From the NCBI RefSeq assembly GCF_042434745.1, contig NZ_JBHLSS010000076.1: a stretch of DNA of 64,000 bases. One strand, given 5' to 3'. Shown in pieces: positions 36,401 through 45,870 of the stretch (its first letter is position 1; every line of letters begins with the position of its first letter). This DNA is from Azotobacter paspali. Its GTDB lineage: Bacteria; Pseudomonadota; Gammaproteobacteria; Pseudomonadales; Pseudomonadaceae. The position numbers and the translations under genes are program-made. A model generated the notes under the pieces. The model ran no database searches, was not told where the DNA came from, and worked only from the letters and a program-made list of their open reading frames with translations.

Positions 36401-38330
36401 GGACGATGTGGATGAAGGCGTCCTGCAGGGTGTCGTTAAGCTGCTGGAGGTCCACCTCCGCGCCGCCGGTAAGGCTGAAGGAGAAGTCGTGAATCCAGAA
36501 TTCGCGGCCGTCGCGGTGGCGCAACTGGAAGGGAAATTCGCCGAGCACGCGCAGGCCGAGGTTTTCGAGGATCGGCAGCACGTCGGACAGCGGCAACGGG
36601 CTGTCCAGGTGGTAGATCTTGCCGTGCAGTTGCCGGTCGTCCTGGTGCAGCGGCTGGTAGAAGCTCATCACTAGCGGCCGCTCTTCGCCTAGGGACAGCA
36701 AGTGCTGCATGTCGACCACCGCCGAATGGGGGGCGAAACGCTCCCGGTAACCGGCCGGAAAGCCCTGCGGGAAGTCCGCCAGCAGGCCCGTGCCCGCGGC
36801 CTCGCCGAAGCTCTCCACGATCAGGCCTGCGTAGTCGTCCCGCCAGGAGCGGCAGGCGCGGATCATCTCCTGTTCCAGGCGCTGGGGATTGAAATCGACC
36901 CGCACCTTGGGATCGACGCGCAAGATGAACTGCACCCGCGCCAGGATAGACTCGGAGAAATACACCCAGAACTCGCAGTCGCTGGCCTTCAGGCGCTCCA
37001 TCAGAAGCTGCTGCATCTTCTGGCGGATCTCCGTGGAATAGACGTCGCGCGGCACGTAGGCCAGGCCGTAGATGAAGCGTCCGTAGGGGTCCTTGCGCAG
37101 GAACAGGCGCAGGCGGTTGCGCTCCTGGATCTGCACGATGCTGATCGCGGTGCGCAACAGTTCGTCCGACGGCGTCTGGAACAGGTCGTCGCGCGGCAGT
37201 ACCTCGAGCACCTGGCCGAGTTCGCGAAACAGATGGCCACTGCTGTCGAAACCGGCGCGCCGCTCGATCTCCGCGGCCTTACGGCGAATCCAGGGAATGT
37301 GCCGAACGCTCTCGTTGTACACCGAGGCGGTGTACAGGCCCATGAAGCGGTATTCCCTGACCACCCGACCGGCCTCGTCCAGCTCGCGCAGGGAAATGTA
37401 GTTGGGATACGCCGGACGGTGTACCCGCGACGGCTGCGAGGCCTTGGCGAAGGACAGCAGCAGCGGCTCGCGCAGGTAGCGCAGGGGCTCCGGCTCGATG
37501 TGCAGCCAGGTCGGGTCCAGCCCGGTGCGCAACCGTTTGCTCAGCCCCAGCAGGGAGCGCTCGTCGTAGACGATACGCGCGCCGTCGTCCGGGCTGTCGG
37601 CCAGGGTGAACTCCTCGTAGCCAAGGAAGGTGAAGTGGTCCTCCAGCAGCCAGCGCAGGAACACCTTGATCTCCGCCAGTTCCCCGGCATCCACCGCCAG
37701 TCGCGCCCGCTCCAGCCAGTCCAGCAGTCCGCGCACGCAGGAGGTCATCGGCACGAAGTCGGCGACCGCCAGGCGCACCTCGCCGAACACCTCCTGCAGC
37801 GCCTGCTCCAGTTCGCGCTGCTCGCCGGGGCTGGCGCAGCGGTCGATCTCGGCGAAGACCAGCGCCTCGTGCCGCATGCCCTCGCCCTGGCGGTTGCGAG
37901 GCAGGATCTCCAGCAACCCACCGGCGGCGTCGCGACGCACCCAAAAGACTCCGCCCTGCAGGCTGTGGATGCCATGGCCGTGACGGTTCAGCTCCATGCG
38001 CAGCGAATCGACCAGAAAGGGCATATCCGGGTGCAACACTTCGACCACGCTGTGGCTGGACAGCCAACCGTGCTTCTCGTAGTCGGGATTGAAGATCCGC
38101 ACCTCCGGCCGCGCCGGATCGAAGCGTTCGAGCAGGTGCCAAGCCGAAAGGGTGCAGCCGACCAGATCTGACAGCCGCCGCTCGATCAGTTCGTCGAGGG
38201 CGACCATGGCGAAGAACTCCTCGGCGAACAGCATCACCGGCGGCAACAGCCGCTCGTCCAGATGCGCCCCCAGGGCCGCCCGCAACTGCGCCAGAAAGTC
38301 GGCCTTGCTGTCCGCCACGAAGAACGCCAT
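33465..38330 (-). CDS. gdhB: NAD-specific glutamate dehydrogenase (large, GDH-180 class)
   Basis: 1621-residue enzyme that oxidatively deaminates glutamate to 2-oxoglutarate with NAD, allowing growth on arginine and glutamate. The long N-terminal regulatory region (about 700 residues, including ACT-like parts) is followed by the catalytic core with GGLRWSDREEDYRTEVLGLVKAQQVKNAVIVPVGAKGGFV and later NAD-domain blocks VAADKGTASFSDIAN, GVFGNGLLQSQ-type GDMSGDVFGNG and VVGEGGNLG. The start at 38330 (MAFFVADSK) has GGAGC upstream; the 49 residues of longer frame are not family-like. It is a single gene divergent from mprF. Confidence 0.96.
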   Translation of the reverse strand: MAFFVADSKADFLAQLRAALGAHLDERLLPPVMLFAEEFFAMVALDELIERRLSDLVGCTLSAWHLLERFDPARPEVRIFNPDYEKHGWLSSHSVVEVLHPDMPFLVDSLRMELNRHGHGIHSLQGGVFWVRRDAAGGLLEILPRNRQGEGMRHEALVFAEIDRCASPGEQRELEQALQEVFGEVRLAVADFVPMTSCVRGLLDWLERARLAVDAGELAEIKVFLRWLLEDHFTFLGYEEFTLADSPDDGARIVYDERSLLGLSKRLRTGLDPTWLHIEPEPLRYLREPLLLSFAKASQPSRVHRPAYPNYISLRELDEAGRVVREYRFMGLYTASVYNESVRHIPWIRRKAAEIERRAGFDSSGHLFRELGQVLEVLPRDDLFQTPSDELLRTAISIVQIQERNRLRLFLRKDPYGRFIYGLAYVPRDVYSTEIRQKMQQLLMERLKASDCEFWVYFSESILARVQFILRVDPKVRVDFNPQRLEQEMIRACRSWRDDYAGLIVESFGEAAGTGLLADFPQGFPAGYRERFAPHSAVVDMQHLLSLGEERPLVMSFYQPLHQDDRQLHGKIYHLDSPLPLSDVLPILENLGLRVLGEFPFQLRHRDGREFWIHDFSFSLTGGAEVDLQQLNDTLQDAFIHIVRGDAENDAFNRLVLKASMPWREVALLRAYARYLKQVRLGFDLGYIAAALLNHSDIARELVRLFRTRFYLARRIAGENLEDKQQRLEQAILGALDRVEVLNEDRILRRYLELIKATLRSNFYQPDAAGRAKGYFSLKLDPQALSELPRPVPRFEIFVYSPRVEGVHLRGGKVARGGLRWSDREEDYRTEVLGLVKAQQVKNAVIVPVGAKGGFVPRRLPVGGSRDEIQAEAIACYRIFVSALLDVTDNLREDKVAPPAGVLRYDGDDPYLVVAADKGTASFSDIANGVAADYAFWLGDAFASGGSSGYDHKKMGITARGAWVAVQHHFRERGIDAQNDPISVIGIGDMSGDVFGNGLLQSQSLRLLAAFDHRHVFVDPDPDPRASFAERRRLFELSRSSWADYDPALISPGGGVFPRSAKSIPVSAQMRERFAIAAERLTPGELIQALLRAPVDLLWNGGIGTYVKSSRESHADIGDKANDALRVNGVELRAKVVGEGGNLGFSQLGRVEYCLAGGACNTDFIDNAGGVDCSDHEVNIKILLGKVLAAGDMTGKQRDRLLHEMTDAVAQLVLNNIYEQTQALSLAERRARLHPGEYRRLIDALEHAGRLDRALEFLPSDEQLTERLASGTSLTRPELAVLISYSKIDLKESLLESAVPDDDYMIRDMQSAFPTPLVERFGALMRGHRLRREIVATQIANDLVNHMGITFVQRLKESSGMDAAAVAEAYVIVRDIFHLPHWFRQIEALDHQVPAELQLTLMDELARLGRRATRWFLRNRRGELDAARDVAHFGPQIAALGLKLDELLEGSTHKQWQLRYRAYAEAGVPELLARLVAGTGYLYTLLPILAAADVTGREPAVVAAAHFAVGGALELPWYLQQITNLPVESQWQALAREAFRDDMDGQQRAITIALLRMVGGPEDVEARVALWLEQNQPAVERWRATLAELRATGGADYAMFAVANRELADLAQSSARTAGGA

Positions 38331-38476
38331 GGTCGTGCTCCCGAAGTGCTCCTGGATGTAGCATAGGCGGCCCTTGGCCCATCCATGCCTGCCCCATGCC
38401 GGAGCACGGCCCGGAACGCCTCTCATCATCCTTCCCCGAGCCCCGCCAACGCAGCCCCGGAGCTGGAAACGCCCCA

Positions 38477-41107
38477 ATGAATACCCTGAGCAAACGATCG
38501 GCCATCTCTGTCTGCATCAAGGCGCTGCAAGCCCTCGTGCACCGGCTCCGCCCCCTCGGCGAATACCGCACCGTCTTGACTTCGCTATTCACCCTGCTGG
38601 TCTTCAGCTTGGCGCTGATCGCCTGTCGCCACCTGCTCGACAGCCTGAATCCCCAGCATCTGCACGAAGCCCTGCTCGCCATACCGGGTACCGACCTGGT
38701 GCTGGCCCTGCTGGCCACGGCGGCCGGTTTCGTCGCCCTGCTCGGCTACGAATGGTCGGCTTGCCGCTACGCCGGCGTGCGTCTGCCGCCTCCCAGCCTG
38801 CTGCTCGGCGGCTTCTGCGCCTTCGCCATCGGCAACGCCACCGGCCTCTCGCTGCTCACCGGCGGCGCCGTGCGCTACCGGCTGTACGGCCAGCAGGGCG
38901 TGGCCGCTGCAGAGATCGCCAGGATCAGCCTGTTCGCCAGCCTGTCGCTGGGCTGCACACTGCCGCTGCTGGCCGCTAGCGCCGCGCTGCTCGACCTGCC
39001 GCAGGCGAGCCGCGTCCTGCATCTGGCCGCCGGCCCCCTGGCGACCATGGCGGTGGCCGTACTGCTCGGCTACGCGGCGCTGGCGCTGTTCCTCTGGCGG
39101 CACGCCACGCCGGACGAACGGAACCCGCAGGTCATTCGCGCCAGCTTCGGCCCCTACAGCCTGGGCCTGCCCTCGGGGCGCCTGAGCCTGCTGCAGTTGC
39201 TGATCGCCTGCGCCGATGTGGTGGCCGCCGCCTTCGTGCTCCATGTCCTACTGCCGGAGGGACCTGCCTTCGGCAGTTTCCTGCTGGTCTACCTGGTGGC
39301 GCTGGCCGCCGGCGTGCTCAGCCATGTGCCGGGCGGCATCGGCGTGTTCGAGGCGGTGCTGCTCGCCGCCTTCGGCCAGAGCGTCGGCACGGCGCCGCTG
39401 GCCGCGGCCTTGCTGCTCTACCGGGTGATCTACACGGGCTTGCCGCTGGTACTGGCCTGTTTGCTGCTACTTGGCAACGAAGCCCGCCGGCTGACCCGCG
39501 CCGGCCTGCGCCTGGCCACCGGCCTGGCCGCGCCGGTGCTGGCCGTGCAGGTGTTCATCGCCGGCATCGTGCTGCTGTTCTCCGGCGCCACGCCGAGCCT
39601 CGACGAGCGCCTGGAGCCACTGAACTACCTGGTGCCCCTGCAACTGATCGAACTCTCGCACCTGGGCTCCAGCCTAATCGGCGTGGTCTGCCTGCTGCTC
39701 GCCCAGGGCCTGCGCCGGCATCTCTCGGCGGCCTGGGCGTTGACCCTGGTGCTGCTGCTGGCCGCCGCCCTGCTCTCGTTGCTCAAGGGCTTCGATTGGG
39801 AGGAGGCCAGCGTGCTGATCGGCATCGCGGCGCTGCTGGCGCTGTTCCGCAAAGCCTTCTACCGCCCCAGCCGGCTGCTCGAACTGCCCGGCTCGCCGCC
39901 GATCATGCTGGCAACCCTCGGCGTGCTAGTAGCCAGCACTTGGCTGCTGCTGTTCGTCTACCAGGACCTGCCCTACAGCCACACCTTGTGGTGGCAGTTC
40001 GCGCTAGACGGCAACGCTCCCCGCGGTCTGCGCGCCCTGCTGGGCAGCAGCTTGACGCTGCTGGTGGTCGGCCTCGTCTGGCTGCTGCGCAGCCCGCCGC
40101 CGCCGCAGAACCTGCCCGGCCCCGCGGACCTCGAACGGGCCTTCGCCGCGGTCCGCGCCTCGCAGCAGCCGGAAGGCGCGCTGGCGCTGTCCGGCGACAA
40201 GGCGCTGCTGTTCGACTCCGCGCGCGACGCCTTCCTCATGTACGCCCGGCGCGGGCACAGCATGGTGGCGCTGTTCGACCCGGTAGGCACACCGCAGCAG
40301 CGCGCCGACCTGATCTGGCAGTTCCGCGACCTGTGCGATTTGCACTACCGACGGCCGGTGTTCTACCAGGTGCGCGCCGAGAACCTGCCGCACTACATGG
40401 ATATCGGCCTGATCGCTATCAAGCTGGGCGAAGAGGCGAAGGTCGACCTGCGCCACTTCGACCTCGACAACCCCGGCAAGCACATGAAGGATTTGCGCTA
40501 CACCTGGAACCGCTGTCGGCGCGACGGCCTCGATCTGGTGTTCCACGAGCGCGGCCAGGCGCCGCTAGCCGAGCTGGAGGAGATCTCCAGGGCCTGGCTG
40601 GCCGGCAAGACCGGCCGCGAGAAGGGTTTCTCCCTCGGCCGTTTCAGCCCGGACTACCTGCAGTATTTCCGCATCGTGGTGGCGCACCATCAGGGGCGCC
40701 CGGTGGCCTTCGCCAACCTGCTGGAAACCGACAGCCCGGAAACCGCCGGCCTCGACCTGATGCGCGTGCATCCGGATGCACCGAAGCTGACCATGGAATT
40801 TCTCATCCTCGGCATCCTGCTGCATTTTAAAGAGCGCGGCGGCGACTTCTTCAGCCTCGGCATGGTGCCGCTCTCCGGCATGCTGCCGCGGCGCGGCGCA
40901 CCGCTGCCGCAACGCCTCGGCGCGCTGCTGTTCGAGAATTCCGAATACTTCTACAACTTCCAGGGCCTGCGCCGCTTCAAGGAGAAATTCGATCCGCAGT
41001 GGGAGCCGCGCTATCTCGCGGTGCCCGCCGGCATCGATCCGTTGCTGGCCCTGGCCGACACCGCCGCGCTGATCGCCGGCGGCCTTTCTGGACTGGTGAA
41101 ACGTTGA
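38477..41107 (+). CDS. mprF: Bifunctional aminoacyl-phosphatidylglycerol synthase/flippase (MprF family)
   Basis: 876-residue membrane protein. The N-terminal part has about 14 membrane segments (flippase region, including FCAFAIGNATGLSLLTGGAVRYRLYG and LSHVPGGIGVFEAVLLAAFG). The C-terminal cytosolic DUF2156 domain (from about residue 550) transfers an amino acid from tRNA to phosphatidylglycerol: ALSGDKALLF, GHSMVALFDPVG, GEEAKVDLRHFDLDNPGKHMKDLRYTWNRC, and GMVPLSGMLPRRGAPL. In P. aeruginosa the orthologous gene makes alanyl-PG, so Ala rather than Lys specificity is likely here but unproved. It overlaps acvB by one base, forming a synthesis-turnover operon. Confidence 0.93.
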   Translation: MNTLSKRSAISVCIKALQALVHRLRPLGEYRTVLTSLFTLLVFSLALIACRHLLDSLNPQHLHEALLAIPGTDLVLALLATAAGFVALLGYEWSACRYAGVRLPPPSLLLGGFCAFAIGNATGLSLLTGGAVRYRLYGQQGVAAAEIARISLFASLSLGCTLPLLAASAALLDLPQASRVLHLAAGPLATMAVAVLLGYAALALFLWRHATPDERNPQVIRASFGPYSLGLPSGRLSLLQLLIACADVVAAAFVLHVLLPEGPAFGSFLLVYLVALAAGVLSHVPGGIGVFEAVLLAAFGQSVGTAPLAAALLLYRVIYTGLPLVLACLLLLGNEARRLTRAGLRLATGLAAPVLAVQVFIAGIVLLFSGATPSLDERLEPLNYLVPLQLIELSHLGSSLIGVVCLLLAQGLRRHLSAAWALTLVLLLAAALLSLLKGFDWEEASVLIGIAALLALFRKAFYRPSRLLELPGSPPIMLATLGVLVASTWLLLFVYQDLPYSHTLWWQFALDGNAPRGLRALLGSSLTLLVVGLVWLLRSPPPPQNLPGPADLERAFAAVRASQQPEGALALSGDKALLFDSARDAFLMYARRGHSMVALFDPVGTPQQRADLIWQFRDLCDLHYRRPVFYQVRAENLPHYMDIGLIAIKLGEEAKVDLRHFDLDNPGKHMKDLRYTWNRCRRDGLDLVFHERGQAPLAELEEISRAWLAGKTGREKGFSLGRFSPDYLQYFRIVVAHHQGRPVAFANLLETDSPETAGLDLMRVHPDAPKLTMEFLILGILLHFKERGGDFFSLGMVPLSGMLPRRGAPLPQRLGALLFENSEYFYNFQGLRRFKEKFDPQWEPRYLAVPAGIDPLLALADTAALIAGGLSGLVKR

Positions 41108-42366
41108 TGCGCCGATATTCCGCCCTCTTTCTCCTGCTCGCCGCCCTTCCGCCGATTGCCGCCGGCGTCGCTTGGCTCCTGCTCCGCCAGCCGGCGCCGA
41201 GCCAGGAACAGCGCAGCCTCGCCGACGGCAGCCCGCTGCAACTGATCGAGCCCGGTGGCCCGGTACGCCAGCGGGTGATTCTGCTGCTGTCCGCCGAAGC
41301 CCGCCCGCAGCCCGAACGCCTGCTCGAAATGGCCGGCGCCCACGCCGCCCGGCTGGCCGTCCTGGACCAGGACGGAGCCGACTGCCGGCGCCAATTGCGG
41401 CGGCTCGACGAAGCCCTGGCGCAGCTCGGCGGACCGGCCGACTTGGTCGCCGGCGACGGCCCCGGCGCCCAACTGGCTTGGCGCTGGCTCGCCGCGCAGA
41501 GCGACGACCGGGCGCAGGCGCTATCGATCGGCTTTCGCCTCGACCAAACCGCCTGTCCCGAGGCCCTGCCGCCAGAGGCGCCGCACGGCCGCTGGCATGC
41601 GATCTGGAACGACAACCCGGACGACGCCAGCGCCCGCTTCGCCCGCGCCCAGGCCAATGCCGACACGCAGATCGCCGACTACGGCACGCCCGTCCAGCGC
41701 CTCCTGCTGGACAACCTCGGCCGCCTGCTGGAAGGGCGCGCCGATCCGTTGCCGCTGGTCGAGGTGCCGGCCGCCGGGGCGGGCGACACGGTGGCGATCT
41801 TCTACTCGGGCGACGGCGGCTGGCGCGACCTCGACCGCGACGTCGCCGCCGAGCTAGCCAAGCGCGGCTACCCGGTGGTCGGCGTCGACTGCCTGCGCTA
41901 TTTTTGGAACCGCAAGTCGCCCGAACAGGCCGCCGCCGACCTCGCCCGGATTCTGCGCACCTATCGCGAACGCTGGGGCGCCAAGCGCTTCGTGCTGATC
42001 GGCTTCTCGTTCGGCGCCGATGTGCTGCCGGCCATCTACAATCGTCTCGACGCCTCCGACCAGGCCTCGATCGACAACCTGCTTTTGCTCGCTCTGGGGC
42101 GCAGCGGCAGCTTCGAGATCCAGGTCCAGGGCTGGCTCGGCGCGGCGGGCCAGGATGCCCCGACCGCCCCGGAAATGGCCCGTCTGCCGGCGGCCAAGGT
42201 TTTCTGCGTCTACGGCACCGAGGAGGCCGCGGAAAGCGGCTGCACCCAGCCGCAGAATCTGGGCGAAAAACTCGCGCTGCCGGGCGGGCACCATTACGAC
42301 CACGACTATCCGGCACTGAGCGAACGCCTGATCGCGGCGATCCGGGCTCGCCGGGACGGACACTGA
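41107..42366 (+). CDS. AcvB/VirJ-family periplasmic aminoacyl-PG hydrolase
   Basis: 419-residue exported alpha/beta hydrolase with an N-terminal membrane or signal segment (MRRYSALFLLLAALPPIAAGVAWLLL). The C-terminal VirJ domain contains DTVAIFYSGDGGWRDLDRDVA, VVGVDCLRYFWNRKSPEQAAADL and the nucleophile elbow GFSFGADVLP; a late His in GGHHYDHDY completes the triad. Relatives include the alanyl-PG hydrolase of P. aeruginosa (PA0919, downstream of PA0920) and AcvB of Agrobacterium. It starts in a TGATG overlap with mprF, so the enzyme that adds the amino acid and the one that removes it are made together. Confidence 0.9.
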   Translation: MRRYSALFLLLAALPPIAAGVAWLLLRQPAPSQEQRSLADGSPLQLIEPGGPVRQRVILLLSAEARPQPERLLEMAGAHAARLAVLDQDGADCRRQLRRLDEALAQLGGPADLVAGDGPGAQLAWRWLAAQSDDRAQALSIGFRLDQTACPEALPPEAPHGRWHAIWNDNPDDASARFARAQANADTQIADYGTPVQRLLLDNLGRLLEGRADPLPLVEVPAAGAGDTVAIFYSGDGGWRDLDRDVAAELAKRGYPVVGVDCLRYFWNRKSPEQAAADLARILRTYRERWGAKRFVLIGFSFGADVLPAIYNRLDASDQASIDNLLLLALGRSGSFEIQVQGWLGAAGQDAPTAPEMARLPAAKVFCVYGTEEAAESGCTQPQNLGEKLALPGGHHYDHDYPALSERLIAAIRARRDGH

Positions 42367-42480
42367 AGCGCCGCCGGACCGACGGGCCATCAGTATGGCA
42401 GCACGGCGCCCCGTTTTGCTTTAAAGTTGGCGCCCGCTGTCCCGCGGCAGCCTGCGATCATTTCGTTGCGGAAGTTAGAG

Positions 42481-43440
<960 letters not shown>

Positions 43441-44379
43441 ATGCACACGCTGGCGGCGGCGGACGGTATCCGGGTCGGCCTGGGCGAGCTGATCGAGATC
43501 CGCCATCGGGCGCGCGAACTGCAACTGTTCTCCAGCGCGGCACGCCGCAACGCGCTGCTCGGGGCGCACCACTCGCGGCTGCGCGGGCGCGGCGTGGACT
43601 TCGACCAAGTGCGCGTCTACCAGGCCGGCGACGACGTGCGCAACATCGACTGGCGGGTCACCGCGCGCACCCAGGAGCCGCACACCAAGCTGTTCCACGA
43701 AGAGCGCGAGCGGCCGATCTTCATCCTCGTCGAGCAGAGCCGGCAACTGTTTTTTGGCTCCTCGCGGCTGTTCAAGTCGGTACTCGCCGCCCAGGCCGCG
43801 GCGCTAATCGGCTGGGCCGCCCTGGAACACAACGACCGGGTCGGCGGGCTGGTGTTCGGCAGCAGCGCGCCCCACGAGATCAAGCCGCGGCGCAGCAAGC
43901 AGAGCCTGCTGCGACTGCTCAACCGCCTGGTGCGCGCCAACCACGCCCTGCACGGCGAACTGCCGGACGAGCCAGACGGCTTCGGCCAGGCCCTGCGCCG
44001 CACCCGCGAGGTGCTGCGTCCGGGCAGCCTAGTGGTGGTGCTGTGCGACGAGCGGGCGCTGTCGGATACCGCCGAGCGCCAGTTGCTGCTGCTCGGCCGG
44101 CACAGCGAACTGCTGCTGCTGCCGCTCTCCGACCCCCTCGATCACGCCCTGCCCGCCGCCGGCCTGCTGCGCTTTTCCCAGAACGGCGCACAACTGGAGC
44201 TGGACACCCACGACAGTGGGCTGCGCCAGGCCTACCGAAGCCTCGGCCAGGCGCGCCAGGCGCGCTGGGAACGCCTCGCCGAACGCCTCGGCAGTCTGCT
44301 GCTGCCGCTCAGCACGCAATTCGAACTGATCGAGCAGTTGCGCGAGCGCCTACGGCCGCGACCGGTATGGCGGCCATGA
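43441..44379 (+). CDS. DUF58 domain protein
   Basis: 312-residue soluble protein with the DUF58 signature: LGAHHSRLRGRGVDFDQVRVYQAGDDVRNIDWRVTART (consensus RGxGxEFxxxRxYxxGDDxRxIDWxxxAR), then KLFHEERERPIFILVEQSRQLFFGS, a VWA-like core without a classic MIDAS. DUF58 proteins are standard companions of MoxR. It starts immediately after the moxR stop, with no gap, and overlaps the next gene by four bases (ATGA). Confidence 0.92.
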   Translation: MHTLAAADGIRVGLGELIEIRHRARELQLFSSAARRNALLGAHHSRLRGRGVDFDQVRVYQAGDDVRNIDWRVTARTQEPHTKLFHEERERPIFILVEQSRQLFFGSSRLFKSVLAAQAAALIGWAALEHNDRVGGLVFGSSAPHEIKPRRSKQSLLRLLNRLVRANHALHGELPDEPDGFGQALRRTREVLRPGSLVVVLCDERALSDTAERQLLLLGRHSELLLLPLSDPLDHALPAAGLLRFSQNGAQLELDTHDSGLRQAYRSLGQARQARWERLAERLGSLLLPLSTQFELIEQLRERLRPRPVWRP

Positions 44380-44876
44380 ACCCGCTCGACCAGTTGCTGC
44401 CGCCGATTCCCCCGCCGGCCATTCCCTGGTGGCCGCCGGCCCCCGGCTGGTGGCTGCTGGCGCTGGTCGCCCTCGCCTCGCTCGCCGTCTTCTGCTGGCT
44501 GCAGTGGCGGCGCCCGCGGCTACCTGGCGTGGAACCGGTGGCGGCGGCGCAAAAGATCCTCGATCCGCTGCGCATCGCCGCCCTGGAGGAACTGGCGCAA
44601 TTGAGCAAGCCCTACGGCATGCCCGCCGGCCCCTGGCTGCAGCAGCTCAACGCGCTGCTCAAGCGCCTCTGCCGCGCCCACTACCCGGACAACCACAGCC
44701 ACACCCTGAGCGGTCGCGCCTGGCTGGCCTATCTCGACAGCCGCTGCCCGGCCGCCGGCCTGACCCGCTGGATGATCCTGGTGGAGGGCAGCTACCGCGC
44801 CGAGTGCCGGCTCGACGACAAGGCCATCGATGGGCTCTACCAGGCCGTGGAAATCTGGATCCGCCGGCATGTTTGA
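44376..44876 (+). CDS. DUF4381 membrane protein
   Basis: 166-residue protein with a Pro-rich N-terminus (LDQLLPPIPPPAIPWWPPAPGWW) and one membrane segment (LLALVALASLAVFCWLQW), then a helical cytoplasmic or periplasmic domain (LSKPYGMPAGPWLQQLNALLKRLCRAHYP). DUF4381 is found almost only in MoxR/Bat operons. It starts within the DUF58 stop (ATGA) and its end overlaps the VWA gene by eight bases. Confidence 0.88.
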   Translation: MNPLDQLLPPIPPPAIPWWPPAPGWWLLALVALASLAVFCWLQWRRPRLPGVEPVAAAQKILDPLRIAALEELAQLSKPYGMPAGPWLQQLNALLKRLCRAHYPDNHSHTLSGRAWLAYLDSRCPAAGLTRWMILVEGSYRAECRLDDKAIDGLYQAVEIWIRRHV

Positions 44877-45870
44877 ATTCGCCTGGCCCTGGGTCTTCCT
44901 GCTCGCCCCGCTGCCCTGGCTGCTGCGCCTCGTGCTGCCACCGGCCGACAGCGGCGAGACGGCGCTGCGGGTGAGCTTCCTCGGCGAGCTGGAAAGCCTC
45001 AGTGGCCGCCGCGCCCGCCTGCGCCTGCCGGGCTGGCGGCAGCAGGCGCCGTTTATCCTGCTCTGGCTGCTGCTGCTCGGCGCCGCCGCGCGCCCCGAAT
45101 GGGTCGGCGAACCCCAGCCGCTACCCGCCAGCGGCCGCGATCTGCTGCTGGCGGTAGACGTTTCCGGCTCCATGGAATACGCCGACATGTACTGGCAGGG
45201 CGAGAGCGTCGGCCGCCTGGAGCTGGTCAAGCACCTGCTCGGCCAATTCATCGAGGACCGCCGGGGCGACCGCGTCGGGCTGATCCTGTTCGGCAGCCAG
45301 GCCTACCTGCAGGCGCCGCTGACCTTCGATCGCCGGACCGTGCGCACCTGGCTGGAGGAGGCCGCGATCGGCATCGCCGGCAAGGACACCGCCATCGGCG
45401 ACGCCATCGGCTTGGGCCTCAAGCGCCTGCGCCAGCGCCCGGCGCAGAGCCGCGTGCTGATCCTGGTCACCGACGGCGCCAACACTGCCGGCGAGATCGC
45501 TCCGTCGGTCGCCGCCCACCTAGCCGCCACGGAAGGGGTACGCATCCACACCATCGGCATCGGCGCCGATCCCCAACAGGACGGACCGCTCGGCCTGATC
45601 GGCCTGACACCGGGACTGGATCTCGACGAGCCGACCCTGCGCGCCATCGCCGAAGAGACTGGCGGCAGCTACTTCCGCGCCCGCAGCAGCGAAGAACTGC
45701 GCGCCATCGAGGAAACCCTCGCGCGCCTGGAGCCGGTTGCCCAGCTACCGACCCAGGCGCGCCCGGCCCGCCCGCTGTATCCCTGGCCGCTGGCCACGGC
45801 ACTGTTGCTCGGCCTGCTACCGGTGGCCCGCAGCCTCTGGCCGCCGCGCTCGCGAGGAACGCGCCGATGA
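44869..45870 (+). CDS. VWA-domain membrane protein (BatA-like)
   Basis: 333-residue protein with an N-terminal membrane anchor (FAWPWVFLLAPLPWLLRLVLP), a von Willebrand A domain and a C-terminal membrane helix (LATALLLGLLPVARSLW). The MIDAS metal site is intact: DVSGSMEY, followed by a Thr in KDTAIGDAIGLGLK and Asp in VTDGANTAG. It belongs to the Bat group linked to envelope stress resistance; exact role in pseudomonads is unknown. It overlaps both neighbours. Confidence 0.92.
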   Translation: MFEFAWPWVFLLAPLPWLLRLVLPPADSGETALRVSFLGELESLSGRRARLRLPGWRQQAPFILLWLLLLGAAARPEWVGEPQPLPASGRDLLLAVDVSGSMEYADMYWQGESVGRLELVKHLLGQFIEDRRGDRVGLILFGSQAYLQAPLTFDRRTVRTWLEEAAIGIAGKDTAIGDAIGLGLKRLRQRPAQSRVLILVTDGANTAGEIAPSVAAHLAATEGVRIHTIGIGADPQQDGPLGLIGLTPGLDLDEPTLRAIAEETGGSYFRARSSEELRAIEETLARLEPVAQLPTQARPARPLYPWPLATALLLGLLPVARSLWPPRSRGTRR

